Under the pieces are notes generated by a model. That model worked only from the letters and a program-made list of their open reading frames with translations. It ran no database searches and had not been told where the DNA came from. Shown piece after piece: positions 37,840 to 45,380 of a DNA stretch of 64,000 bases (position 1 is the stretch's first letter; the number at the start of each line of letters is the position of its first letter). The stretch comes from Burkholderiaceae bacterium (GTDB lineage: Bacteria; Pseudomonadota; Gammaproteobacteria; Burkholderiales; Burkholderiaceae_E). Made by a program: the position numbers and the translations under genes. The stretch covers positions 1 through 64,000 of the forward strand of contig JAHBZV010000007.1 of assembly GCA_019635275.1 (NCBI GenBank), written 5' to 3'.

Positions 37840-38073
37840 CTACATCCCGACCAGATGCGCGCCCAGGCCGCGTCGCCTCACGCTCTCCAGGATGGCCTGC
37901 GCGCTGATCACGCGCGGGTCGTAGCCGACCAGCATCATGCGTTCGAGCCGCTCGCTGGGCTGCGCGTGGACGACGCCGGCGAGGTCGGCCAGCGTCGAGC
38001 GGATCTCGTGCAACCGCGCGGGGTCGAGACCGCGCTCGAGATCGACGATCACGTTGACGATGGGCTTGTCCAT
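37840..38073 (-). CDS. Small HMA-like (ferredoxin-fold) protein lacking CxxC
   Basis: A 77-residue protein with the length and alternating pattern of heavy-metal-associated domains (VNVIVDLERGLDPARLHEIRSTLADLAGVV..RMMLVGYDPRVISAQAILESVRRRG), but the CxxC metal site is absent. The ATG has an AGGAGG site. Its 3' end is 23 bp from the Spy-like gene's end (convergent), and it diverges from the SHOCT-domain gene across 156 bp. Metal binding is therefore unlikely; a regulatory or protein-contact role is possible. Confidence 0.65.
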   Translation of the reverse strand: MDKPIVNVIVDLERGLDPARLHEIRSTLADLAGVVHAQPSERLERMMLVGYDPRVISAQAILESVRRRGLGAHLVGM

Positions 38074-38229
38074 GGCGCGCCTCCTGCGGGGTGGATGTGG
38101 CTCGGTGAGACCGGGCTTCAGGTCCTGCCCGTCTTCACGCCACTCTGAGCGCGAGAGGTAACGAGGCGATTTCAGCCGCTGGCCGGATTGTTGCCGTTTC
38201 GTTTCGGCGTCGGCCGCAGGGAGGCTTCG

Positions 38230-38496
38230 ATGATGTGGTACGGGACCGACGGGTGGGGCTGGGGCTGGACCTGGGGGCTCGGGATGATCCACGGGCTGCT
38301 GTGGTGGGTGTTCGTCATCCTCGGGATCGTGCTGCTGCTGCGGCTGCTCGCGCGCGGTTCGGGCGGGTCGTCGGCGCCGCCGGCTTCGCCGCACCCGCCC
38401 GCCGAGACGGCGCTCGACATCCTGAAGAAGCGCTATGCGCGCGGCGAAATCGGGAAGGCGGAGTTTGAGGAGAAGAAGCGGGACCTGCAGGAGTGA
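38230..38496 (+). CDS. Small membrane protein with C-terminal SHOCT domain
   Basis: An 88-residue protein: Trp/Gly-rich start (MMWYGTDGWGWGWTWG), one membrane span (about 18-40), a Pro/Ser linker and a C-terminal SHOCT motif (LDILKKRYARGEIGKAEFEEKKRDLQ). SHOCT proteins are widespread, with no general function known. The ATG lies 5 nt after GGGAGG. Such genes are often near metal-handling loci. Confidence 0.85.
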   Translation: MMWYGTDGWGWGWTWGLGMIHGLLWWVFVILGIVLLLRLLARGSGGSSAPPASPHPPAETALDILKKRYARGEIGKAEFEEKKRDLQE

Positions 38497-38635
38497 TGGC
38501 GGCCATCCGCGGAGGTGGGGAGCGGCCATTCGCGAGTTGTCCGGCCGCCCCTTCATGACGTCGATTCGACACTGACGCTCGCCATCAGACCGACTCCGGG
38601 CGTCACGATCCCGTCGCTTCGAACTCGCTCGCCGG

Positions 38636-39111
38636 TCACGATCGGCTTCGGCGCGGGACCAGCATGCCGACCTCGGCACGATAGCGGCGGTAGCGTTCGC
38701 CGAATTGCGCGATGAGATCGCGCTCTTCGAACCAGATTCCGGCGAGGATGTAGCTGCTGAGCCCCATCGAGAACAGCAGGTGTCCTGCCGTCATCACCGG
38801 TACCGACCAGAGACTGAGCAGGACGCCGAGATACAGCGGATGGCGCACGTACCGATAGAGGAGCGGCGTCCTGAACTCCGGCGCCGGCATCGCGCGACCG
38901 GTCAATCGTGCGAAGACCTGCTGCAGGCCGAAGAGCTCGAAGTGGTTGATGAGGAACGTGCTGATCAGTACCAGCGCCCATCCGAGCCAGAACGTCGCCC
39001 ACAGCAGCTCGGCGGCGGCCGCATTCCCGATCCGCCAGACGATCGGCTCCGCAATCGGCCGCCATTGCCAGAACAGAAGGGCCAGCACGACGCTGGTCGT
39101 GAGCACGTACG
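38636..39111 (-). pseudogene. N-terminally truncated MddA-like methanethiol S-methyltransferase
   Basis: The remaining about 158 codons match the C-terminal two thirds of MddA/isoprenylcysteine-methyltransferase-like proteins (normally about 250): TYVL...LLFWQWRPI, LLWATFWLGWALVLISTFLINHFELFGL, YRYVRHPLYLGVLLSLWS, FEERDLIAQFGERYRRYRAEV. The normal N-terminus, with about two membrane spans, is gone: the reading runs straight into the inverted repeat of an IS3-family element at 39112. The missing 5' part is not found on the other side of the IS. MddA makes dimethylsulfide from methanethiol; this copy is probably dead. Confidence 0.75.
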
Positions 39112-39129
39112 TGAATCGCCCCGGCTTCT

Positions 39130-40041
39130 CTAGACACATTCGAGCCGGTTCGTGTGGCGTCGTTCGAACTCGACCGGCGAGAGCCGATCGGTATGCCCGT
39201 GACGCCTCACGGGGTTATAGAACATCTCAATGTACTCGAACACGTCCTGGCGGGCGGCGTCGCGGCCCGGATAGATCCTGCGCCGAATTCGCTCCCGCTT
39301 GAGCAACTGGAAGAAGCTCTCGGCCACCGCATTGTCGTGACAGTTGCCGCGTCGGCTCATGCTCGCCACTAGTCCGTGTGCCTTCAGGAAGGCCTGCCAG
39401 TCATGGCTACCGTACTGACTGCCCTGGTCGGAGTGGACGATGACCTCGTGCTTCGGTTGGCGTCGCCATACCGCCATCAACAGCGCATCGAGCACGAGTT
39501 CGCGATCGATCCTTGACTGCATCGACCAGCCGATCACCTGCCGCGAGAACAGGTCGAGCACCACCGCCAGGTACAGCCAGCCTTCGTAGGTCCGGATGTA
39601 CGTGATGTCGGTCACCCAGACCCGGTTCGGTTCGGAGACGTTGAACTGCTGCTGCAGCCGGTTCGGCGCGACCACCGACGGACGTCCGCCGCGGGGCGCG
39701 GGCCTGCGGCGATAGCCTGACTGTGAGCGAAGCCCCTCGGTGCGCATCAGGCGATACACGCGGTGCTTGCCGCAGCTGATGCCCAGCTCGCGCAGATCGG
39801 TGTGCACCTTGCGATAGCCGTACACGCCGCCGCTCTCGAGCCAGGAGTGCTTGATGTGACCGAGCAGCGCCTCGTCCTCGCGACGCCGTCGGCTCTGCGG
39901 CGTGGCCAGCCAGGCGTAGTACCCGCTCGGATGCACACGCATCATCCGGCAAAGCGTTCGCACCGCGTGCTGCACCTGCTGCTCGCGGATGAAGGCGTAC
40001 CTCACGTGGACTGCTTGGCGAAGTACGCCGTGGCCTTTTTT
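39130..40041 (-). CDS. IS3-family transposase OrfB (DDE integrase)
   Basis: About 303 codons downstream of the frameshift site. The retroviral-type integrase core shows D in WVTDITYIRTYEGWLYL, D in IVHSDQGSQYGS and E in HDNAVAESFFQLLKRE, with the HTH_21 segment (GVYGYRKVHTDLRELGI) before it. Expression needs a -1 frameshift on AAAAAAG (40041 to 40035, minus strand) from orfA. The catalytic triad is intact, but the orfA start is displaced by IS66, so transposase production is doubtful. Confidence 0.9.
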   Translation of the reverse strand, partial: KKGHGVLRQAVHVRYAFIREQQVQHAVRTLCRMMRVHPSGYYAWLATPQSRRRREDEALLGHIKHSWLESGGVYGYRKVHTDLRELGISCGKHRVYRLMRTEGLRSQSGYRRRPAPRGGRPSVVAPNRLQQQFNVSEPNRVWVTDITYIRTYEGWLYLAVVLDLFSRQVIGWSMQSRIDRELVLDALLMAVWRRQPKHEVIVHSDQGSQYGSHDWQAFLKAHGLVASMSRRGNCHDNAVAESFFQLLKRERIRRRIYPGRDAARQDVFEYIEMFYNPVRRHGHTDRLSPVEFERRHTNRLECV

Positions 40042-40283
40042 AGGATGTCGCGTTCCTCGGTCACGCGCCGCAGTTCCGACTTCAGCCGCCGAATCTCCGC
40101 GGCCGCGTCCTGCGCGGCCGCCGCGGTCGGGCCGTCGGCCTCGCGATGCGCCCGCAACCACTGGTACAGGCTCCAGGGCGATACGCCCAAGCGCGTCGCC
40201 ACTTCCCGCACCGGATACCCACGCTCGACGACCTGCTTCACCGCCTCGGCCCTGAACTCGGCCGTGTACCGTAAGCGTCCCAC
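40002..40283 (-). CDS. IS3-family OrfA, N-terminus replaced by IS66 end
   Basis: A 93-codon reading from a GTG inside the IS66 terminal repeat: a Tnp HTH domain (RYTAEFRAEAVKQVVERGYPVREVATRLGVSPWSLYQW) then a leucine-zipper helix (AAEIRRLKSELRRVTEERDILKK). The original first codons (MGTSQT) lie at 42795-42813 on the far side of IS66. It ends past the A6G slippery site typical of IS3 programmed frameshifting. Confidence 0.8.
   Translation of the reverse strand: MGRLRYTAEFRAEAVKQVVERGYPVREVATRLGVSPWSLYQWLRAHREADGPTAAAAQDAAAEIRRLKSELRRVTEERDILKKATAYFAKQST
40263..40270. repeat. IS66 target-site duplication, left copy
   Basis: CGTGTACC immediately outside the GTAAGCG terminus. The identical 8 bp lie at the other end, the expected duplication length for IS66. 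Confidence 0.9.
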
Positions 40284-40325
40284 GAAGTCAGGTTGACAGC
40301 GAACGGCGTGAGCCGATTTCGGTCG

Positions 40326-41918
40326 TCAGACGGGCAGCGGGGTCCAGCGATGCGGGAGCAGCGCGTCGATCTCGCGGGCTCGCTGGGTGGGCAGGCGCTC
40401 GAGGACGTCCTTGAGATAGGCGTAAGGATCGTGCCCGTTGAGCTTGGCCGACTGGATCAGGCTCACGATCGCCGCCGCGCGCTGGCCCGCGGCCAGCGTT
40501 CCGGCGAACAACCAGTTCTTGCGACCCGTCGCCCATGGACGGATCTGCTGCTCGTCATGGTTGTTGTCGATGGGCAGGCGTGGATCGTCGAGGTACCGCA
40601 CGAGCGCGCGCCAGCGGTTCAGGCTGTAGTCGATCGCCTTGGCCGTGGCCGTTCCGTCGCTCACCCGGACACGCTGCGCGAGCAGCCATTCGTGCAGCGC
40701 CCTGGCCACCGGTGCCGCTCGGGTCCGCCGCAGCTGCAGCCGCTCCTGCGGCGCGAGGTCCCTGGCGTCGCGCTCGACGTCGTAGAGCTTGCCGATCAGT
40801 TCGAGCGCCGCCCGCGCGATCTCGCTCTTGTTGGCGACGTGCAGTTCGACGAACTTGCGCCGCGCGTGCGCCATGCAGCCGACCTCGGTCACCCCGCGCT
40901 CGAACAGCCACTTGTACCCCGAGAAGTCGTCGCACACCAGGTGCCCCGTCCACGGGATCGGCTCGCGTTCGCACCGATCACGGTCATGGCCGAGGAACGC
41001 CCTGGCGTGTTCACCCGAGCGGCTGGCGGTGAAGTCGTAGACGACGGCCTGGATCGATTCGTGCGCCGCGGCCGTCCACGCCCACAGGTAGGCGCGGTGC
41101 GTCTTGCCCGTGCCCGGTGCGAGCATCGACACCGGCGTCTCGTCGGCATGCAGCACCGCGCACTCGAGCAGCCGCGCCTTCAGCGCTTCCACCAATGGTT
41201 GCAGCCGTGCTCCACACTGACCCACCCACGCAGCGAGCGTCGAGCGCGCAATCGCCATACCGGCCCGCGCAAAGATCGCCTCCTGCCGGTACAGCGGCAG
41301 GTGATCGGCGTGCTTGGCCACCAGCACCTGTGCCAACAACCCCGCCGTGGGAATCCCCTTGTCGATGACCTGCGCGGGCACCGGCGCCTGCACCAGCGTG
41401 CGGCAGTGCGCGCAGGCCCACTTGCCCCGAACGTGGCGCTCCACCGTAAAGACGCCCGGCGTGTAGTCCAGCTTCTCGGCGACGTCCTCGCCGATGCGTT
41501 TGAGTTCGCACCCGCAGCCGCAGGTCGTGCTCTCGGGCTCATGCCGGATCTCGCGCCGCGGCAGGTGCGCGGGCAGCGCCTGACGCTTCGGGGGCTGCTT
41601 GGGCGCCTCCGATTCCCCGAGCGGGGGCAGTGTCGCCTGCAGCTGCTCGATCTGCGCTTCGATCGCGGCGATGTCGGCCTGCACCGACTCCTCGAACAGC
41701 GCGCGCTGCTCGGCGTTGATCCGCTCGCTGCTCGCGCCGAACTTCAGGCGCTTGAGCTGCGCGATCTCGAAGGTCAGCTTGTCGATCTTGGCGTCGCGCC
41801 AGACCAACTCCTGCGCGTCGCGGTTGGCGCGCTCGATCAGCTTGGCAGCGAGCGCACGCAGCTGCTCGGCGTTCAGTGCGTCGAGCTGGGCGGGGTCGAT
41901 CTGCGTGCCGTCGATCAT
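40326..41918 (-). CDS. tnpC: IS66-family transposase TnpC
   Basis: A 530-residue transposase with N-terminal coiled coil (about 15-90), the IS66 zinc-binding region (CGCGCELKRIGEDVAEKLDY...CAHCRTLVQAP), the catalytic core (HADETPVSML, LVCDDFSGYKWLFE, VGCMAHARRKFVEL) and the C-terminal IDNNHDEQQIRPWATGRKNWLFAGT...DPYAYLKDVLERLP. Length and motifs are complete, so it is probably functional. Confidence 0.95.
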   Translation of the reverse strand: MIDGTQIDPAQLDALNAEQLRALAAKLIERANRDAQELVWRDAKIDKLTFEIAQLKRLKFGASSERINAEQRALFEESVQADIAAIEAQIEQLQATLPPLGESEAPKQPPKRQALPAHLPRREIRHEPESTTCGCGCELKRIGEDVAEKLDYTPGVFTVERHVRGKWACAHCRTLVQAPVPAQVIDKGIPTAGLLAQVLVAKHADHLPLYRQEAIFARAGMAIARSTLAAWVGQCGARLQPLVEALKARLLECAVLHADETPVSMLAPGTGKTHRAYLWAWTAAAHESIQAVVYDFTASRSGEHARAFLGHDRDRCEREPIPWTGHLVCDDFSGYKWLFERGVTEVGCMAHARRKFVELHVANKSEIARAALELIGKLYDVERDARDLAPQERLQLRRTRAAPVARALHEWLLAQRVRVSDGTATAKAIDYSLNRWRALVRYLDDPRLPIDNNHDEQQIRPWATGRKNWLFAGTLAAGQRAAAIVSLIQSAKLNGHDPYAYLKDVLERLPTQRAREIDALLPHRWTPLPV

Positions 41919-41987
41919 CGGCCGCAGTGTGCCGGCTCGCGTGCGTGCGAGCCATCGGTGAATGCTCGACTTGCCAGCGACGGCGAT

Positions 41988-42323
41988 CTACAGCACGCTG
42001 ATCACGCCGTTCTCACCGACCCGATGCCAGGGCAGGCCGAGCACCAGGGCATGAAGTTGCTCGTGCGTGATCGAGTGCGGCGCACCGTTGCCCCCACCAG
42101 GCCAGACGAAGCGGCCCCGGTACAGGCGGCGCGCGGCCAACCAGATCCCGATACCGTCGTGAACCAAGACCTTGAGACGGGTCGAGCGCTTGTTGGCGAA
42201 CACGTACGCGTGATGCGGGTGCGCGGCGCCGAACACCCTGACCACACGCGCCAGCGTCGTGTCGGTACCGGCTCGCATGTCCATCGGCTCGATGCACAGC
42301 CACACCGCTTCGATTCGGATCAT
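41988..42323 (-). CDS. tnpB: IS66 accessory protein TnpB
   Basis: A 111-residue IS66 Orf2 protein (RVVRVFGAAHPHHAYVFANKRSTRLKVLVHDGIGIWLAARRLYRGRFVWP). It is required for transposition in studied IS66 elements. The ATG at 42323 overlaps the tnpA stop (ATGA). Start and length match the family. Confidence 0.95.
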   Translation of the reverse strand: MIRIEAVWLCIEPMDMRAGTDTTLARVVRVFGAAHPHHAYVFANKRSTRLKVLVHDGIGIWLAARRLYRGRFVWPGGGNGAPHSITHEQLHALVLGLPWHRVGENGVISVL

Positions 42324-42709
42324 CGCAGCCAGTCGCGAAGCCACGCCGCGCAATCGCGCGCAGCCGCCGCCGGCCAGGTAATGCTCACCGTCGTGCCGGC
42401 GCGCTGCAGTTCGATGCGGATATCGCCCTGCACCGAGGGCGCGCTCAGCGCCAACGGAACGAACGTGGGCGGCACGGGCTCAACCTCCTGCGCCTGCTGC
42501 GTCGCCGCTACCGCTCGCTTCGGCGGCAGTCTGTGCTCGGCCTCGATCACCCACTTGCGCAGCATGTTCGCGTTCAGCCCATGATGCAGCGCCACCGCGG
42601 CAATCGACACGCCGGGCCTCATGCACTCGCCGACGACCGATTGCTTGAACTCCGCACTGTGCCGGCGACGACGTCGCCGGCCCATCAGGTCAACCCCGTA
42701 AGTGTTCAT
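42320..42709 (-). CDS. tnpA: IS66 accessory protein TnpA (helix-turn-helix)
   Basis: A 129-residue protein with a basic start (GRRRRRRHSAEFKQSVVGE), a Tnp HTH (RPGVSIAAVALHHGLNANMLRKWVIE) and a variable C-terminus. First gene of the IS66 operon, coupled to tnpB by ATGA. Confidence 0.92.
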   Translation of the reverse strand: MNTYGVDLMGRRRRRRHSAEFKQSVVGECMRPGVSIAAVALHHGLNANMLRKWVIEAEHRLPPKRAVAATQQAQEVEPVPPTFVPLALSAPSVQGDIRIELQRAGTTVSITWPAAAARDCAAWLRDWLR

Positions 42710-42786
42710 GTGTCCGCCTGTCTACGCGGACACGAGCATCCTAAGAACGCCGCCTGCCGGTCAACATGGGTTCGCTGGCCGCTTAC

Positions 42787-42794
42787 CGTGTACC
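42787..42794. repeat. IS66 target-site duplication, right copy
   Basis: CGTGTACC directly after the CGCTTAC terminus, identical to the left copy. Confidence 0.9.
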
Positions 42795-42985
42795 GCGTCT
42801 GACTCGTTCCCATCTGACCTCCGTTCGCCTCATTGTGAGGCTCGAAGGTGTCTACGAAAAGCGGGGCGATTCAGGAAATCGACGGCCGCCTTGTCTTCCG
42901 CATCAAGGCGTCGCCAGCGCACAAGGGTGTTCTTGCTGGCCGAGAGGGCTGGGGCAATGAGAAGAAGATCGTTTGGTGAATCGTG

Positions 42986-43064
42986 GCCTGACCCGTCGTT
43001 GCACCCGACGCGCTACGACTGGCTTTCGCCAAGCTCCGCCCGTGAGTGAACTCTAGCGTTAGAC
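42986..43064 (+). other. Integron attC-like site upstream of a cassette-type ORF
   Basis: The segment runs from GCCTGAC (R''-like, 42986-42992) to GTTAGAC (core GTTRRRY, 43058-43064), 79 bp, with the ATG of the next gene touching the core site. The interior resembles the attC sites of environmental and Xanthomonas-type cassettes as I know them. Stem pairing is imperfect, so the site may be degenerate. The stretch 42795-42985 shows no gene beyond the IS3 end. Confidence 0.5.
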
Positions 43065-43391
43065 ATGCTCAAGCTCCTGCGTACGATTGCCGAAGACGAC
43101 GCCGCCGTAAAGTCGCTGTTCGATCACGTACGAAACCTCGGCATTGCGGCGGCGGTTCTCGGAGCGGCTTTGTGGAAGTTTCGGAACGCGGAGCCACAGA
43201 TCTTCTACTTCGAAATGTTTATCGTGGCGCTCCTCGCCGGTTTAGGAGCGTTCCTGTTCTTCGTGAACCAGTTCCACGGCATTCGCAAGCTCAGAAGCGC
43301 AGGTTATCCCGCATGGGTATACCACCTCGTGCTTCACACGTACTCTCTCGTCGCGGTAACCATCATCCTGGCGCTCGCGTGGAGGTACTAG
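43065..43391 (+). CDS. Small membrane protein, probable gene-cassette ORF
   Basis: A 108-residue protein of unknown family with two or three membrane spans (about 26-41, 49-68, 88-106) and a short charged N-terminus (MLKLLRTIAEDDAAVKSLFDHVRN). The ATG directly follows a GTTAGAC core site, as in integron cassettes. Base composition is visibly lower in GC than core genes, suggesting transfer. Its own 3' attC is missing: a resolvase gene begins to overlap its stop codon. Confidence 0.65.
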   Translation: MLKLLRTIAEDDAAVKSLFDHVRNLGIAAAVLGAALWKFRNAEPQIFYFEMFIVALLAGLGAFLFFVNQFHGIRKLRSAGYPAWVYHLVLHTYSLVAVTIILALAWRY

Positions 43392-43972
43392 CCAGGTGGT
43401 GCGTTCTCTCGAATGGACACTATCGTCCCGCGCGATACCCCGTATCGTTTCGCCGCCGCGGTCACCGTCTCGCCCCCCGCGAGCCGCTGAACAATCTCCG
43501 CCCGCTGCTTCTCGGTCGTCTTGGCGGGCCTGCCGAACTTCTTGCCCTGCGCGCGAGCGCGCGCCTGGCCGGCGAGCGTTCGCTCGATGATCAGGTCACG
43601 TTCGAAGTCCGCGACCGCCGCGAGCACCTTCACGGTCATCTCGCCGGTGGACGACGTAAGGTCCAAGCCACCGAGTTGCAGGACATGCAGTCGGATGCCT
43701 CGCTGCTTGCAGAGCTGAACCGTGTGCTGGACGTCGATCGAGTCTCGGCCGATGCGGTCGAGCTTCGTGACAACCAGCGTGTCCCCCTCTTCGAGCTTGT
43801 CCATCAGCTTGGTGAAGCCCGGCCGCTGCATGGCCGGCACCGACCCGCTGATCTTCTCCTCGATGTACCGGCGAGGTTGGATCGCAAAACCGGCCTGCCC
43901 AATCTCGGCGAGCTGATTGACAGGGTTCTGCTCGACAGTCGAGACACGAGCGTAGGCGAAGACGCGAGACAT
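43388..43972 (-). CDS. Serine recombinase (resolvase/invertase)
   Basis: A 194-residue small serine recombinase: FAYARVSTVEQNPVNQLAEI with the nucleophile serine in RVST, IEEKISGSVPAMQRPGFTKLMDKLEEGDTLVVTKLDRIGRDS, then ADFERDLIIERTLAGQARARAQGKKFGRPAK and a C-terminal HTH (GGETVTAAAKRYGVSRGTIVSI). Typical of Tn3-family TnpR. No Tn3 transposase is present nearby, so it is a transposon remnant. A repeat-rich res-like region lies immediately upstream. Confidence 0.92.
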   Translation of the reverse strand: MSRVFAYARVSTVEQNPVNQLAEIGQAGFAIQPRRYIEEKISGSVPAMQRPGFTKLMDKLEEGDTLVVTKLDRIGRDSIDVQHTVQLCKQRGIRLHVLQLGGLDLTSSTGEMTVKVLAAVADFERDLIIERTLAGQARARAQGKKFGRPAKTTEKQRAEIVQRLAGGETVTAAAKRYGVSRGTIVSIRENAPPG

Positions 43973-43985
43973 GACGGCCTCCGAG

Positions 43986-44070
43986 TGTCAGAAAGTGCCG
44001 TCAGAATACAAGAACCGTCAGAAACACTGCAATGGGTATATTTCTGACAGTGATCAAGTAGCCGTCAGAA
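43986..44070. promoter_or_regulatory. res-like repeat region upstream of the resolvase gene
   Basis: Four direct copies of (C/T)GTCAGAA (43986-43993, 43999-44006, 44016-44023, 44063-44070) and one inverted TTCTGACA (44042-44049) lie just upstream of the resolvase start. This arrangement fits resolvase-binding subsites and self-regulation. The rest of the gap, 44071-44315, has no gene I can support. Confidence 0.6.
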
Positions 44071-44315
44071 AATGATCACCTTCTGGCGATGCGTGATCCG
44101 TCCGCCAGCACTGCGGTTCTCGGCCTCAGGGACACGTCAGGCCCTCGCACCGAAATGCACCGCACCGCATCGGCGTGTTCGGATAAGGTCCATGCCGTCG
44201 ATACTAGTTGCGTACTACTATGGTTGGAGTACTTGGAGGCCCGGGCCTTGGCCGAATGCGGGACCGGTGACGTACGAAGGAAGACTGCGTTTCTACACCT
44301 TCCGAGCTCGGATGC

Positions 44316-45065
44316 ATGACCGATCGCATTTTCGAAAAGTTTGCGGACGCCAGCGGCTTCGCGAGACAGATGGCCCAAGATACTGGCCGGGCCGTACGTG
44401 TTGTACGCGTGGGTGATCACTTTTGCGTCAGTGCGCCGGAGTCGGCGCCGCCGGCCAATCCGAGTGCCGTGACCGCGATCACGGATCGCCCTATTCACGA
44501 GATCGTCGAGGCTATTCGGGAGAATCTGACAGAGAACCCCAACGAGCATGAGGTTCTCGAGTGGGTCCAGCAGGGTCTCGACTCGCTGCGTGGCCTCTAC
44601 CCTCATAAGAGAGATAGCTTCTCGCCAGGCGATATCGCCTTTCTTCAAACGCTCCCAGAGTACTCAGTAACCCTTCAGGAATTCTTCGACGCCCTAGACG
44701 ACGCAAAGTCGGTCAGGACAAAGGATGACGCGATCGAGGTCGCAAGTACCTTCGCTAATCTCGCTGAGAGGCTTAACGCCACCAAACTCGCCGATCGAGC
44801 ACGGAAGGAATCTCGCGAACTCGTGGAGCGTATTCCCAAGTTGCCGGGCAGGAGCGCTACGGAGGAGGAGGCCAGGAAACGCCATCAGGAGAGTCTGGTG
44901 TCGGCGCACGCGCCACCGTGCGGGAAATGCGGCGCTCGGATGGCGCTTCGCGGGGGTTCCAATTGGTACTTTTGGAGCTGCAGTCGGTTTCCTGATTGCT
45001 CCTCGACGCGATGGTTGAGCAAGTTCGAAGCCGCACGATTGGCTGATCAGAGCCAAACTGACTAA
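44316..45065 (+). CDS. Unknown protein with C-terminal topoisomerase-type zinc finger
   Basis: A 249-residue protein. Residues about 1-190 have no recognised family: charged and helical, with a DDA/KDDAIEVASTFANLAERL region. The C-terminus (about 205-235) has the four-cysteine topoisomerase-I type zinc ribbon, CGKCGARMALRGG..WSCSRFPDC, suggesting DNA or RNA binding. It is visibly less GC-rich than core genes and sits in the mobile island. The start at 44316 is the first ATG; an upstream 76-codon reading overlaps it by ATGA but has no support of its own. Confidence 0.7.
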   Translation: MTDRIFEKFADASGFARQMAQDTGRAVRVVRVGDHFCVSAPESAPPANPSAVTAITDRPIHEIVEAIRENLTENPNEHEVLEWVQQGLDSLRGLYPHKRDSFSPGDIAFLQTLPEYSVTLQEFFDALDDAKSVRTKDDAIEVASTFANLAERLNATKLADRARKESRELVERIPKLPGRSATEEEARKRHQESLVSAHAPPCGKCGARMALRGGSNWYFWSCSRFPDCSSTRWLSKFEAARLADQSQTD

Positions 45066-45297
45066 CGCGCCCCTTGCTGCCGGAAAACCGTATTCCGAGG
45101 TTCTGTGCCGGCTTGCGGAAGGCCGCGCAAGCGCCAACAGTTGGCCATCTTCGTCGTCTAGCGCACGGATTCTTTTGATGGCCAGGAGCGCCTCGGAAGA
45201 GCTCAAGCGACGCAACAAGGCGACGTGTCACTCTGGAAGCTCGTCGGACTCGCGCGAGTTTCTGTACCACGGACACGGCATCAGAGCCTGGTCGATC
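45066..45297. other. Intergenic stretch without a supported gene
   Basis: 232 bp between the zinc-finger gene and the left end of the IS3/IS407-type element. A minus-strand reading beginning LRRLSSSEALLAIKRIRALDDEDGQ is phage-integrase-like at best and runs antisense into the neighbouring gene. I see no RNA gene or repeat. Confidence 0.4.
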
Positions 45298-45380
45298 TGA
45301 CGTCGTCCCGAAAAACTTAGGCAGTTCAAAACTGGAGTAGGCTGCTTCGCAGGTCCCATGAAGAGGACGACGGAGGAGCG

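Larger units (their letters stand above)
40271..42786 (-). mobile_element. IS66-family insertion sequence
   Basis: A 2516-bp element beginning GTAAGCG and ending CGCTTAC, with perfect 8-bp direct repeats CGTGTACC outside both ends. It carries the standard tnpA-tnpB-tnpC trio on the minus strand. It is inserted a few codons into the orfA of an IS3 element, so it arrived later. The perfect duplication suggests no rearrangement since. Confidence 0.95.
39112..42873 (-). mobile_element. IS3-family element, split by an IS66 element
   Basis: The terminal repeats match over about 35 bp: TGAATCGCCCCGG...TAGACAC at 39112 and its inverse ending GGGGCGATTCA at 42873. Removing the IS66 insert (40271-42786) and one 8-bp duplicate leaves 1238 bp, a normal IS3 size, and restores an orfA that starts at the ATG at 42813 (MGTSQTRYTAEF...). 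No 3-4 bp target duplication flanks the IS3 ends (acg versus gga), so the locus rearranged after insertion. Confidence 0.88.

Noticed and set aside
44076-44648. Open frames on both strands in 44072-44648, including a 76-codon plus-strand reading overlapping the zinc-finger gene start by ATGA
   Set aside because: No recognisable sequence, no ribosome site for the 76-codon reading, and the frames conflict with each other.
44694-45218. Minus-strand frame opposite the zinc-finger gene and the following gap
   Set aside because: Antisense to a better-supported gene; the N-terminal part looks faintly phage-like, but not enough to call.
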